Source of the DNA: Pedobacter petrophilus
GTDB lineage: Bacteria; Bacteroidota; Bacteroidia; Sphingobacteriales; Sphingobacteriaceae
Direction of reading: 5' to 3'
Length of the DNA: 64,000 nt
NCBI RefSeq assembly: GCF_009674725.1
Contig: NZ_WKKH01000017.1
Location: 1 to 64,000, forward strand
Below, in pieces: positions 1-8,799 of this stretch. The translations under genes and the position numbers were made by a program. The first letter of the stretch is position 1, and the number at the start of each line of letters is the position of its first letter. Below the pieces are notes generated by a model, which was not told the DNA's origin, did not search any database, and was given only the letters and a program-made list of their open reading frames with translations.

Positions 1-632
1 TAGGCCAGGTCAGTGCCATCCCGAAAAATTGACCATGCCGGTTGAAGAGCAGAACGAAGAACAGTGGTTTGGCTTTGGTAAGGGGTTATAGCGATCGCAA
101 TTCACTCCTTCAGGTAGGTGTGCCTGCAAGGCGTTGTGGTTTATATCCATTATTAAATAAATTCATTTTGTCCTGGCCGGACGGGCTTATTTTCTTTTGA
201 CAGCAAAAGAAACAAAACTGCCGGCTCGCAATTTTTCTGTGGAAGTTAGTGGGTAAGGCTAGGTCATTGCCATCCCAAAAAATTGACCATGCCGGTTGAA
301 GAGCAGAACGAAGAACAGTGGTTTGGCTTTGTTAAGTGTTAATAGCGATCGCAATTTCACTCCTTTAGGCGTTGTGGTTTATATCCATTATTAAATAAAT
401 TCATTTTGTCCTGGCCGGACGGGCTTATTTTCTTTTGACAGCAAAAGAAACAAAACTGCCGGCTCGCAATTTTTCTGTGGAAGTTAGTGGGTAGGCCAGG
501 TCAGTGCCATCCCGAAAAATTGACCATGCCGGTTGAAGAGCAGAACGAAGAACAGTGGTTTGGCTTTGTTAAGGGTTTATAGCGATCGCAATTCACTCCT
601 TCAGGTGGGTGTGCCTGCAAGGCGTTGTGGTG
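1..632. repeat. Three-copy tandem non-coding repeat (about 254, 237 and 142+ bp)
   Basis: The segment that begins AGGTCAGTGCCATCCCGAAA at position 7 recurs at 261 and 498, so the units are 254 and 237 bp and the third is cut at about 632. The second unit lacks about 17 bp found in the first and third (the stretch containing GTGTGCCTGCAA). That gap explains the length difference and looks like slippage between short AGG-type repeats. Each copy carries the palindrome GCGATCGC (91-98, 345-352, 582-589). The complete units also carry a 9-bp hairpin, TTTCTTTTG-ACAG-CAAAAGAAA, at 191-212 and 429-450. No open reading frame spans the array. The first unit may continue to the left of the window. The function is unknown; it may be an intergenic repeat family of the genus or the edge of an island next to a tRNA. 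Confidence 0.85.
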
Positions 633-760
633 ATTCGTCGTTACCTTCGTTTCCAATATCTCCTTTCTTTCAAGAATGCTTCTTCAGCTAAAACTTCAAA
701 AAAACAATATAATTTTTCTCGAAAACAATATTTTTTTCTATCATTGCAGCCCGATTAAAA

Positions 761-833
<73 letters not shown>

Positions 834-959
834 CTTTTTAATTTAGAATTGTCTGTTCACGACTTTCGATTGTTCCCGAAATCTAAGTATTCCTTTCAGC
901 TTATTCTTTTACCACTTTACAAATCGTAATTGGTGAAGCTAAAATCTTAAATTCGCGAC

Positions 960-2126
960 ATGCTAAACTACTTTTCGGCCGATTGGATTTTTCCTGTAAG
1001 TACACCACCCGTAAAAAACGGGGTAGTTGCAGTTAATGCGGAAGGAGAAATCCAGGAAGTACTAACAGAACTGGCGGCTCAGCAGCTTCCTTTGGAAATA
1101 AAGGGATACAAAGGTGCAATTGTTCCTGGTTTCATTAATACGCACTGTCATCTGGAATTATCACACATGCTTGGCGAGATTCCGGAAAGAACTGGCCTGG
1201 TAGCGTTTTTGCAAACCGTTATCAAAAGCAGATCTGCCGATGCGGAAGAAATTCAGTTGGCGATGCATAGCGCTGACCAAAAAATGTTCGATAATGGAAT
1301 TGTAGCGGTTGGTGATATTTCCAATCAGCTTATTTCAAAAACCGTTAAGCAGCAAAGTGAAATCTATTACCACACCTTTGTAGAAGCGTTGAGTTTCAAT
1401 CCCGATAGGGCAACTGCAACAATGGAGTTCGCTAGCGATATTAAAGACCAGTTTTTGCCTTTGCCTGCATCTGTGGTGCCCCATGCGCCATATTCCGTTT
1501 CGCCTGAACTTTTTGCGTTAATTAATACGGCTGCAGAAAAGGAGCATACCTTTATTAGTGTTCACAACCAGGAAACTACTCATGAAAATGATTTTTTCGA
1601 ACAGAAGTCTGGAGGGTTTCTGGAACTTTATCAATTCCTAGGGCTGGATTTAGTATTCTTCAAGCCTTCCGGTAAAACCTCTTTACAAACCTGGCTACCT
1701 TATATAAAAAAGCAAAAAATGTTGCTGGTTCATAACACCGTTTCCAGTAAAGAAGATATAGCGTTTGCAAAGCAGAATCATGCTGATTTATATTGGTGTT
1801 TATGTCCGCAGGCTAATTTATATATTGAAAATGCACTTCCCGATGTTCATCTGTTAATCAGCGAGAACTTAAAAATTACCTTAGGAACAGATAGTTTGGC
1901 GAGCAATCACCAGTTGAATATTTTAGCGGAGATGCAAACTCTGCAATCGTTGAAGAAAGTGAAATTCGAAGAACTTTTAAAATGGGCGACAATCAATGGG
2001 GCTGACTTTCTCGGGTTAGCGGATAAGTTTGGATCAATTGAAGTCGGTAAATCACCCGGATTAAACCTGATTCAGTTATCAGAAGATTTTATCATTAAAA
2101 GTGATCAGGTGATTAAATTGGCTTAA
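960..2126 (+). CDS. Amidohydrolase (TRZ/ATZ/cytosine deaminase-type)
   Basis: This is a 388-residue metal-dependent hydrolase of the amidohydrolase superfamily. It shows the N-terminal metal motif THCH (H62, H64) in GFINTHCHLELSH, then H175, the HNQE segment (H202, E205), H258 in LLVHNT, and the metal Asp D311 in LGTDSLASN. These match the ligand order of deaminases acting on ring amines. Bacteroidota proteins of this kind are sometimes called aminodeoxyfutalosine deaminase (menaquinone route). No mqn genes lie nearby, so the substrate is not settled. There is no signal peptide, so it should be cytoplasmic. It appears monocistronic: tRNA-Thr lies upstream and a toxin-antitoxin pair downstream. 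The family is clear, the substrate is inferred. Confidence 0.85.
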   Translation: MLNYFSADWIFPVSTPPVKNGVVAVNAEGEIQEVLTELAAQQLPLEIKGYKGAIVPGFINTHCHLELSHMLGEIPERTGLVAFLQTVIKSRSADAEEIQLAMHSADQKMFDNGIVAVGDISNQLISKTVKQQSEIYYHTFVEALSFNPDRATATMEFASDIKDQFLPLPASVVPHAPYSVSPELFALINTAAEKEHTFISVHNQETTHENDFFEQKSGGFLELYQFLGLDLVFFKPSGKTSLQTWLPYIKKQKMLLVHNTVSSKEDIAFAKQNHADLYWCLCPQANLYIENALPDVHLLISENLKITLGTDSLASNHQLNILAEMQTLQSLKKVKFEELLKWATINGADFLGLADKFGSIEVGKSPGLNLIQLSEDFIIKSDQVIKLA

Positions 2127-2174
2127 TGGATTATGCACTTTGTTCACAGATAAGTTTTGTTTAATTTTGAATAT

Positions 2175-2372
2175 ATGGGAACATTAATTGTACATCCTGA
2201 AAATAAAGAACAACTTTCAGCACTTAAAGCTTTCATGAAAGCGTTTAACATCTCTTTTGAAGAGGCAAAACAACCGTATACTACTGATTTTACCGAAAAA
2301 ATGAAGCTTAGTAAACAGCAAGCCAGCGAGGGGAAAACTGTCAAAATCAGCTTGGATGATATATGGAAATAG
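2175..2372 (+). CDS. Antitoxin of a type II toxin-antitoxin pair
   Basis: This is a 65-residue protein starting at the ATG at 2175 (MGTLIVHPENKEQL). An upstream in-frame TTG at 2157 would add six residues but is less likely. The N-terminal part, TLIVHP.N.EQL.ALKAFMKA, resembles the short DUF2683-like antitoxins of Bacteroidota, and the C-terminal half (KTVKISLDDIWK) is the kind of tail that wraps a RelE/YoeB toxin. It does not look like a classic YefM/Phd protein. Its stop overlaps the toxin start by 10 bp, the usual translational coupling. The complex would be expected to repress its own promoter, but no operator could be identified. The role is assigned mainly from size, order and overlap. 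Confidence 0.75.
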   Translation: MGTLIVHPENKEQLSALKAFMKAFNISFEEAKQPYTTDFTEKMKLSKQQASEGKTVKISLDDIWK

Positions 2373-2623
2373 AATTTACATTTATCGCGGTACAAGATTT
2401 AGATTATTTTAAAAAATCTGGCAATAAATCAATTCTAAAAAAAATAAGAGCGCTTTTAGAGAGCATTCAGGAGAGTCCATATACTGGAATCGGAAAACCA
2501 GAAGCGCTTAAATATGAGCAATCAGGTAACTGGTCCAGAAGGATAAGTCAAGAGCATAGATTGATCTATGAAGTTAAATCTGAACTCATCATCGTTCATT
2601 CTTTGAAAGGGCATTATTGCTAA
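2363..2623 (+). CDS. yoeB: YoeB/Txe-family ribosome-dependent mRNA interferase toxin
   Basis: This 86-residue protein ends in the GHYC tail and contains the segment WSRRISQEHRLIYEV, a signature of the Txe/YoeB branch of the RelE superfamily. The catalytic residues of E. coli YoeB (E46, R65, H83, Y84) line up here as E47, R66, H84 and Y85, each shifted by one, so the active site looks intact. Such toxins cut mRNA in the ribosomal A site under stress. It overlaps the upstream antitoxin gene by 10 bp. The partner is unusual, because YoeB normally pairs with YefM and here the antitoxin looks DUF2683-like. The symbol denotes the family, not proven orthology. Confidence 0.88.
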   Translation: MEIEFTFIAVQDLDYFKKSGNKSILKKIRALLESIQESPYTGIGKPEALKYEQSGNWSRRISQEHRLIYEVKSELIIVHSLKGHYC

Positions 2624-2635
2624 TCATAAATATTA

Positions 2636-3586
2636 ATGACCCCAATCTGTAAACTCTTCAACATCAAATACCCCATTATCCAGGCTGGCATGGTTTGGTG
2701 TAGTGGCTGGAAATTAGCCTCGGCGGTTTCCAATGCAGGTGGTTTAGGGATCATTGGTGCAGGTTCTATGTATCCTGATATCTTGCGGGAACATATTCAA
2801 AAATACAAAAGTGCCACCAGCCAGCCTTTTGCCGTGAATATCCCATTGATGTATCCGAATGTTAAAGAAATAATCGAAATCGTAATCCGGGAGGGGGTTA
2901 AAATTGTTTTCACATCTGCAGGTAATCCGGCAACGTGGACCACTATTTTAAAACTGGCAGGAATCACTGTTGTACATGTTATTGCAAATACAAAATTTGC
3001 GAAGAAAGCACAGGAGGCAGGAGTAGATGCCATTGTTGCAGAAGGCTTTGAAGCGGGTGGCCACAATGGAAGGGAAGAAACCACCACCATGTGCTTAATT
3101 CCCATGATTAGAAGTGAAGTTCAGCTTCCAATTATAGCGGCCGGAGGAATAGCCAGCGGAAAATCAATGCTTGCTGCCTTTGCTTTGGGTGCCAATGCCG
3201 TTCAGATCGGTTCGGCCTTTGCCGTTGCCGAAGAATCTTCGGCACATTGGGCTTTTAAAAATAAAATTATTTCATCAGCTGAGGGCGATACTCAGCTCGC
3301 CATGAAAAAACTGGTACCGGTAAGGTTATTAAAAAACGAATTTGCAGACGCGGTCGCACAAGCCGAAGCTGAAGGTGCAGACCGCGCACAGTTGCTACAA
3401 ATCTTAGGAAGGGCGAGGGCAAAAAGCGGAATGTTTGAAGGCGATATGGAAAACGGCGAACTTGAAATCGGACAGGTTTCAGCCATGCTCAAAGAAATTA
3501 AACCTGCAAAACAAATCCTGGAAGAGATCTGGGAAGAATTTCTAAAGGCCAAAAATGAACTGGCTGCTCAAAATTTCGATATTTAA
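2636..3586 (+). CDS. Nitronate monooxygenase / FabK-like FMN oxidoreductase
   Basis: This is a 316-residue TIM-barrel flavoprotein of the 2-nitropropane dioxygenase family. Visible features are the N-terminal YPIIQAGM, the glycine pair in SNAGGLGIIG, the family histidine in EAGGHNG (H143), and the FMN phosphate-binding stretch AAGGIASGKSM...GANAVQIGSAF (about 168-195). The family includes nitronate monooxygenases, which detoxify propionate-3-nitronate, and the enoyl-ACP reductase FabK, and these cannot be told apart by eye. FabK normally sits among fatty-acid synthesis genes, which are absent here, so a nitronate monooxygenase role is favoured. It starts 12 bp after the toxin gene, probably by chance. 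Confidence 0.85.
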   Translation: MTPICKLFNIKYPIIQAGMVWCSGWKLASAVSNAGGLGIIGAGSMYPDILREHIQKYKSATSQPFAVNIPLMYPNVKEIIEIVIREGVKIVFTSAGNPATWTTILKLAGITVVHVIANTKFAKKAQEAGVDAIVAEGFEAGGHNGREETTTMCLIPMIRSEVQLPIIAAGGIASGKSMLAAFALGANAVQIGSAFAVAEESSAHWAFKNKIISSAEGDTQLAMKKLVPVRLLKNEFADAVAQAEAEGADRAQLLQILGRARAKSGMFEGDMENGELEIGQVSAMLKEIKPAKQILEEIWEEFLKAKNELAAQNFDI

Positions 3587-3644
3587 TCTACTTGTGAGCG
3601 TTATAAAAGTTGATTCGTAACTTAGCGCCATAAATTTTCCATTA

Positions 3645-3929
3645 ATGAAACACATTGATATAAAAGTAACGGGCAAGGTGCAAGGCGTATTCTTCAGGGC
3701 GAGTACAAAAGCTGTAGCCGATCAAATGGGAATTCGCGGCTTTGTTAAAAATGAAAAAGATGGTTCTGTTTATATCGAAGCAGAAGCCGAACAATTTATT
3801 TTAGATGCTTTTATAGACTGGTGCAAAGAAGGACCAGATAAATCTGCAGTGGAAAATGTAGCGGTTAGCGACGGAACACTTAAAGATTTTCGCAATTTTG
3901 AGGTGGTGAAAAAGAATTTACTCTGGTAA
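3645..3929 (+). CDS. acyP: Acylphosphatase
   Basis: This 94-residue cytoplasmic protein has the acylphosphatase signature GKVQGVFFRAST and the second motif GFVKNEKDGSVYIEAE. The catalytic pair is present: R18, which binds phosphate, and N36, which positions the water. The enzyme hydrolyses acyl phosphates such as acetyl phosphate or 1,3-bisphosphoglycerate. The length is normal. It is transcribed alone and followed by an inverted repeat at 3942-3973. Confidence 0.95.
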   Translation: MKHIDIKVTGKVQGVFFRASTKAVADQMGIRGFVKNEKDGSVYIEAEAEQFILDAFIDWCKEGPDKSAVENVAVSDGTLKDFRNFEVVKKNLLW

Positions 3930-3941
3930 AATAAATACCGT

Positions 3942-3973
3942 TTTAGATTGAATAATTACGATTTCAATCTAAA
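3942..3973. terminator. Inverted repeat after acyP, possible terminator
   Basis: TTTAGATTGAA (3942-3952) and TTCAATCTAAA (3963-3973) form a perfect 11-bp stem around a 10-nt loop. There is no following T-run, so it may be a transcript-stabilising hairpin instead of an intrinsic terminator. Confidence 0.4.
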
Positions 3974-4062
3974 TCATATATCATAATATTGTTAATCCGA
4001 TTTTAGTGAGGTTGATGAATGGTAAATTCAATTTATATCTAAAATCTAAAATTTAAAATCTC

Positions 4063-5550
4063 TTGTCTGTATATAAAAAGTTTCTTGGGCAAACAATGGT
4101 TTATGGGATCAGCACCATAGCTTCAAGATTATTAAATTTTATTTTAACCCCAATATTTACCAGAAGCTATGGTGCTGCGGCGCTAGGTGTTTTTACAAAA
4201 ATGTACGCCTATGCTTCTATGACCAATGCCATTCTTGCGTTCGGGATGGAAACCACATTCTTTCGGTATTTAAATAAGTACGAAGATAAAAAAGCCCAGG
4301 TATATAACAATTCATTTTTAATCGTTGCCTTTATTTCGATCTTATTTTTAATTACAGGTCTTGTTTTTACGGAGCCAATAACAAAGTGGCTGCTCAATAA
4401 TAACATGTCGCACTATCAGGATCAGAAAAGATATGTTCAATATTTTCTATGGTTACTGTTTTCTGATGCCATTTGTGTTATTCCTTTTGCCAGGATCAGG
4501 GCCGATGGAAAACCTTTCCGCTATAGCATTATCAAATTTTTAAACATTCTAAGTTATGTATTGCTGAGCTTGTTTTTTATTTATGGCATCCCATTAATTA
4601 TTAAGCATGATTTGCCCGGGCATGAATTTTTCCAGAGCTGGTTTCGGGATAAATGGGTTGGATACGTTTTCATCTCCAACCTAATTGCCAGTGCTTTTAC
4701 TTTTTTATTACTGGTGCCTGAGTTTTTAAAGGTGCAGTTTAAGTTTGATGCTGCATTATTCAAAAATATGCTCTCTTACAGCTGGCCGGTGCTTGTTGCA
4801 AACTTATCTTTCATCATTAATGAAAATTTAGATAAAATTCTGTTAGACCGTTACACCACCGAAACCCAGGTAGGGATTTATGGTGCGGTGTGTAAACTGG
4901 CCATCTTTCTCAGTATTTTTAACATGGCATTCAGATTAGGTGCCGAACCGTTTTTCTTTAGTTATGCAAAAAATGAAAATGCAAAAGTTACCTACGCAAA
5001 AATTTTAGAATATTTTGTGATTGCGCTTTCTATTCTTTTTGTGGCTTTAACAGCCAACATCGAAATCTTAAAATACTTTATCAGTAGAGATCAGGCTCAC
5101 CTGGCAGAATACTGGGTTGGATTACCCGCCGTTCCATATCTTTTGGTTGGTTACGTGTGTTTAGGGATTTACATGAATCTTTCTATTTGGTACAGGCTAT
5201 CAGATCAAACCCGTTTTGGTCTGTATATTTCTCTGGTTGGCGCAGTGATCACCATTGTTTTTAACATGATCCTTATTCCAAAATACAGCTATATGGGCTC
5301 AGCGTGGGTATCGATGGCTACTTATGGCACCATGATGATCATTTCTTACATCTTAGGACAAAAGTATTATCCGATTCCTTATAACCTTAAAAAGATTCTT
5401 GGTTATTTAATTGTTTCCACTATAATCGTATTTTCATCGTTCTTTATCTTTAATAAAAACATTTATATCGGCAACGCTATGCTCATCGCGTTTGTTGGCG
5501 GCATTGCTTATTTTGAAAAAGACGATTTAAGAAAAATGTTAAAACGATAG
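4063..5550 (+). CDS. Polysaccharide flippase (Wzx/MOP family membrane protein)
   Basis: This 495-residue integral membrane protein has about 12-14 hydrophobic segments along its whole length. The N-terminal signature MVYGISTIASRLLNFILTPI belongs to the oligosaccharidyl-lipid flippases of the MOP exporter superfamily. Such proteins move undecaprenyl-linked sugar units across the inner membrane for O-antigen or capsule assembly. The start is TTG at 4063 (residues MSVYKKF). The next ATG (codon 12) would cut into the conserved amphipathic N-terminus, so TTG is preferred. It is not in a sugar-synthesis cluster; the next gene is dut. A housekeeping export role is possible but not shown. Confidence 0.88.
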   Translation: MSVYKKFLGQTMVYGISTIASRLLNFILTPIFTRSYGAAALGVFTKMYAYASMTNAILAFGMETTFFRYLNKYEDKKAQVYNNSFLIVAFISILFLITGLVFTEPITKWLLNNNMSHYQDQKRYVQYFLWLLFSDAICVIPFARIRADGKPFRYSIIKFLNILSYVLLSLFFIYGIPLIIKHDLPGHEFFQSWFRDKWVGYVFISNLIASAFTFLLLVPEFLKVQFKFDAALFKNMLSYSWPVLVANLSFIINENLDKILLDRYTTETQVGIYGAVCKLAIFLSIFNMAFRLGAEPFFFSYAKNENAKVTYAKILEYFVIALSILFVALTANIEILKYFISRDQAHLAEYWVGLPAVPYLLVGYVCLGIYMNLSIWYRLSDQTRFGLYISLVGAVITIVFNMILIPKYSYMGSAWVSMATYGTMMIISYILGQKYYPIPYNLKKILGYLIVSTIIVFSSFFIFNKNIYIGNAMLIAFVGGIAYFEKDDLRKMLKR

Positions 5551-5586
5551 AAAATCATTTACACAAATCAGTTTTCCGCTATAAAA

Positions 5587-6021
5587 ATGAATATCAACAT
5601 CATTAATAAATCTGAACATCCATTGCCTCAATATGAAACAACACATGCTGCTGGGATGGATTTAAGGGCATCAATTATAGAAGAAATTACACTTAAACCT
5701 TTGCAACGGCAACTCATTCCCACCGGTTTATTTATAGAATTACTGGTTGGTTTTGAGGCACAAATCAGACCAAGAAGTGGCTTAGCTTACAAACATGGCA
5801 TTGGTATTGTAAATTCGCCTGGAACTATTGATGCAGATTATCGTGGCGAAATTAAAGTGTTATTGGTAAATTTATCTGATACAGATTTTAAGATCATTAA
5901 CGGAGATCGTATCGCACAGATGGTTGTAGCTAAACATGAAACTGTGCAGTGGCAGGCAGTTGAGTCTCTTGGCGAAACCCTAAGAGGCGAAGGTGGGTAC
6001 GGACATACCGGAAAGGGTTAA
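5587..6021 (+). CDS. dut: Deoxyuridine 5'-triphosphate nucleotidohydrolase (dUTPase)
   Basis: This 144-residue trimeric dUTPase has all five family motifs: AGMDLRA (22-28), RPRSGLA (61-67), [13 protein letters not shown] (79-91, with the catalytic Asp), GDRIAQMV (106-113) and the C-terminal flap [10 protein letters not shown] (133-142). It hydrolyses dUTP to dUMP and pyrophosphate, which keeps uracil out of DNA and supplies thymidylate synthesis. The length is normal. It lies 36 bp after the flippase and before the TPR-lipoprotein pair, an order often seen in Bacteroidota. Confidence 0.97.
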   Translation: MNINIINKSEHPLPQYETTHAAGMDLRASIIEEITLKPLQRQLIPTGLFIELLVGFEAQIRPRSGLAYKHGIGIVNSPGTIDADYRGEIKVLLVNLSDTDFKIINGDRIAQMVVAKHETVQWQAVESLGETLRGEGGYGHTGKG

Positions 6022-6141
6022 TAATAGGGGTTTGGAATAAATAAATTGGTTTTGAATGAACGAATGTTTCTGCAATTTGTATGAGCGTTCTTTCCTTCAA
6101 TCATTTTGTCATCCATACTTTCAATCAATCATTTTTAAATT

Positions 6142-7836
6142 ATGGTAAAAAGGGTCGTTTTTCTTGCTTTGTTATCCTTGAGTGGTTATGCTTTCGGACA
6201 AAAACCCGCTGTTGCAGCGTCGGGCAGGGATAGCAATATGGTAAAGCAATTGTTTTTTGCTGGCTTGAGAGATAAAATGACCGATAACTATGCGCTTGCA
6301 TTAACTAATTTTAATAAAGTTGTTAGTTTAGAACCGGGTAATGATGCTGCACTTTTCGAACTGGCGAACGCGAACCTGCGTTTAGACCGATTATCTGAAG
6401 CCGAATTAAATATCAGGCAGGCGATAACTATAAAGCCGAACAATCCCTGGTATCAGCGTTTGCTGGCAGAGATTTATAAACGGACCAACAAAATGCCAGA
6501 GTTGATTGAAGTCTTTAATCAGTTAATTAAGATAGATCCGGAGAACGATGCTTATTATTTTGATAAGGCTAATGCACAGTTTTTATCCAATCAAACAGCG
6601 GCTTCTAAAAAAACTTACGATGAAATTCTAGCCAAATTTGGCGAATCCAATGAACTGCTTGCTGCTAAAAAACGCTTCCAACCAAATTCTGGTGCCTCAG
6701 AAAGTGATATAGTTAAGCTTTTGGAAGGTAATCAGGCCGATATTAAAAATTACCTCTATGCCGCTGGCTTGTTGCTGCAAAAAGGTAATGATGCAGAAGC
6801 GCTAAAAGTTTTACTAAAAGCGCAACAACTGGCACCAGGTAATTTCGAAATAAACCTGGGACTTGCAGATGTTTATGGCAAACAGAAAAATGATGAGCAG
6901 GCTTTCGCATCTTTAAAGCAGGCTTTTGAAAATGCAGAAATGCCTTTAAATGAAAAGGTGAAAATTATTGCATCATTGTTTTCGAAACTGAGTCAGCCGG
7001 TTGTTGCCGAAAATGTGACCGCATTAAGTAAGCTTTTAGCAGAGAAAAACCCAGCAGATGCAAAGGCCCTGGCGCTTTATGGCGATGTTTTATATCAGCA
7101 GAATAAATTAAAAGATGCATTAGTCCAGTATCAGGCGGCATTGAAGATAAACGATCAGGTTTATATGGTATGGGAGCAAATTATCAATATCCAAACATTA
7201 TTAGGGCACTATGATGATGCCGTGAAGATGGGAGATGAGGCGCTTACCATTTATCCAAATCAGGCCAGCCGCTATTACTATACAGCTTATGCCTTATTCA
7301 AAACGGGTAAGTTTGATCTGGCTCTAAGTAATTTGAAATCAGCTTTGCAGTTAGATGTGGAGAACAAAAGCTTACAAGCGCAGGTTTTTGCCCTTCAAGG
7401 TGATATCTACATCAATCAAAATAACTTTGCATTGGCAAAAACAGCATTTGAAAAAGCTATTGCGATGGAGCCTGATAATTATTTTATCATGAATAATTAT
7501 GCTTATTATCTTGCCCTGAAAAATGATGACCTGGCTAAAGCTGCAAAATATTCGGAAACGGCGGCCAATGCTATGCCTGATAATTCATCCGTTACAGATA
7601 CTTATGCCTATATCTTGTTTAAACAGCAGAAATATGATCTGGCCAAGGTTTGGATAGAAAAAGCATTGCAAAACAATACCAATAAAAACGGTGTTTATTT
7701 GGAGCATTACGGAGACATTCTTTTTATGAAGGGAGATAAGGATGCTGCCCTGGTACAGTGGCAAAAGGCGAAATCTGCCGGGAACGGATCTGAAGTATTA
7801 AATAAGAAAATTAATGAGAAGAAGTATTTTAAATAG
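6142..7836 (+). CDS. Secreted tetratricopeptide repeat protein
   Basis: This 564-residue protein has an N-terminal signal peptide (MVKRVVFLALLSLSGYAFGQ) followed by about a dozen TPR units. Examples include NYALALTNFNKVVSLEPGND near residue 50 and FALAKTAFEKAIAMEPDNYF near residue 445. TPR arrays are protein-docking scaffolds, and the signal places this one in the periplasm or on the outer membrane's inner face. Its last 23 bp overlap the start of the DUF4292 lipoprotein gene, so the two are translationally coupled and may work together in envelope assembly. The partner and exact function are unknown. Confidence 0.85.
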   Translation: MVKRVVFLALLSLSGYAFGQKPAVAASGRDSNMVKQLFFAGLRDKMTDNYALALTNFNKVVSLEPGNDAALFELANANLRLDRLSEAELNIRQAITIKPNNPWYQRLLAEIYKRTNKMPELIEVFNQLIKIDPENDAYYFDKANAQFLSNQTAASKKTYDEILAKFGESNELLAAKKRFQPNSGASESDIVKLLEGNQADIKNYLYAAGLLLQKGNDAEALKVLLKAQQLAPGNFEINLGLADVYGKQKNDEQAFASLKQAFENAEMPLNEKVKIIASLFSKLSQPVVAENVTALSKLLAEKNPADAKALALYGDVLYQQNKLKDALVQYQAALKINDQVYMVWEQIINIQTLLGHYDDAVKMGDEALTIYPNQASRYYYTAYALFKTGKFDLALSNLKSALQLDVENKSLQAQVFALQGDIYINQNNFALAKTAFEKAIAMEPDNYFIMNNYAYYLALKNDDLAKAAKYSETAANAMPDNSSVTDTYAYILFKQQKYDLAKVWIEKALQNNTNKNGVYLEHYGDILFMKGDKDAALVQWQKAKSAGNGSEVLNKKINEKKYFK

Positions 7837-8605
7837 CTTGCTAATTGCAGGTACAGTAATTTTTGTATCTGCGTGTAAGCCCAAAAAAGCAATCGTTGTT
7901 GCACCTCAGGCTGCCGAAGAAGTTAAAACGGATAACACAAAGGCCGAAGCTTTGGCTTTACTAAATAGCAAGCAATTGAAGTTTAATACCCTTTCGTTAA
8001 AAGCGAAAGCCACATTGGATATCGCCGGCAATTCGAATGATGTAACTATGAATTTCAGATTGAAAGATAAGGAAATCATTTGGGTAAGTATTACCGCATT
8101 GGGTGGTGCATATGAGCCGGCCAGGGCTTTAATTACGCCAGACAGTATTAAGGTAATGAACAGGGCAAAAGGCGAATATTTAAGCAAACCATTTAGTTAT
8201 ATCTATAATTTTACCAATAAGCAAGTTAACTTTAATACGCTGCAAGCGATGTTAACCGGTAATGCAATGGGAGAATTTTTAACGCAGGATGCTAACTTAA
8301 AACAAGAAAGTGGCGTTTGGGTAGTATCAGGAAGTAAAGAAGGCCTGGATTATAAATTGCTGTTTAATACCCTTTTAAAAGTGGAGGAAACGAATCTGAA
8401 TGATGCAAAATCTGGTCAGGCGTTAAAGGTAATGTATTCAGATTATCAGAATTTGAATGAATCTTTATTTCCCAGTTCACTTAAAATCAATACTTTATCT
8501 GGGATGAAAAAAGTTAATATCGATTTGAAATTTGTAAAAATAGACGGTAATGTTCCATTGGAATATCCTTTTAAAGTTCCGGGTACCTATAAGCTGGTAA
8601 AGTAA
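7814..8605 (+). CDS. DUF4292 outer-membrane lipoprotein
   Basis: This 263-residue protein has a lipoprotein signal (lipobox VSAC, Cys21). The mature part, rich in beta strands, matches what I recall of DUF4292: KAKATLDIAGNSNDVTMNFR near residue 55 and the closing segment about 235-263. The fold recalls the LolA/LolB type of half-barrel that binds lipid or lipoprotein. That is an inference from family descriptions and is not visible in motifs. The gene starts inside the end of the upstream TPR gene and is followed by a possible terminator and the EnvC-like gene, a conserved group in Bacteroidota. Confidence 0.82.
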   Translation: MRRSILNSLLIAGTVIFVSACKPKKAIVVAPQAAEEVKTDNTKAEALALLNSKQLKFNTLSLKAKATLDIAGNSNDVTMNFRLKDKEIIWVSITALGGAYEPARALITPDSIKVMNRAKGEYLSKPFSYIYNFTNKQVNFNTLQAMLTGNAMGEFLTQDANLKQESGVWVVSGSKEGLDYKLLFNTLLKVEETNLNDAKSGQALKVMYSDYQNLNESLFPSSLKINTLSGMKKVNIDLKFVKIDGNVPLEYPFKVPGTYKLVK

Positions 8606-8633
8606 TATTCTTTGCTTGTGTTAGCGATCTTTT

Positions 8634-8694
8634 AAACAGTCATCAAATATTTAGGTTGAATTTTCATCCGCTTATTTTGCCGACTGTTTTTTTT
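8634..8694 (+). terminator. Possible terminator after the DUF4292 gene
   Basis: AAACAGTC (8634-8641) pairs with GACTGTTT (8682-8689), and the T-run extends to 8694. The loop of about 40 nt is long for an intrinsic terminator, so this is tentative. Confidence 0.35.
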
Positions 8695-8786
8695 ATGAGC
8701 AGAATTTTTCGAATGAAGATGAGGTGAAGTTTTTTTGCAAAGCCTTGTGGATCTAAATTTTAATGTCTTTTCCTATAAAATTTTTA

Positions 8787-8794
8787 TACTTTTG
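8787..8794 (+). promoter_or_regulatory. -7 promoter element upstream of the EnvC-like gene
   Basis: TACTTTTG fits the Bacteroidota -7 consensus TAnnTTTG. It ends only 5 nt before the ATG at 8800, so the transcript would have almost no leader. No clear TTTG element is visible at -33. Confidence 0.45.
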
Positions 8795-8799
8795 GCTTA

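Noticed and set aside
345..352. GCGATCGC as a HIP1-type genome-wide palindrome
   Set aside because: It occurs only inside the three repeat units in this window, so it belongs to the repeat rather than to a dispersed motif.
1..632. CRISPR array
   Set aside because: The repeat units are about 240-254 bp and contiguous, without 25-40-bp repeats and unique spacers, and there are no cas genes in the window.
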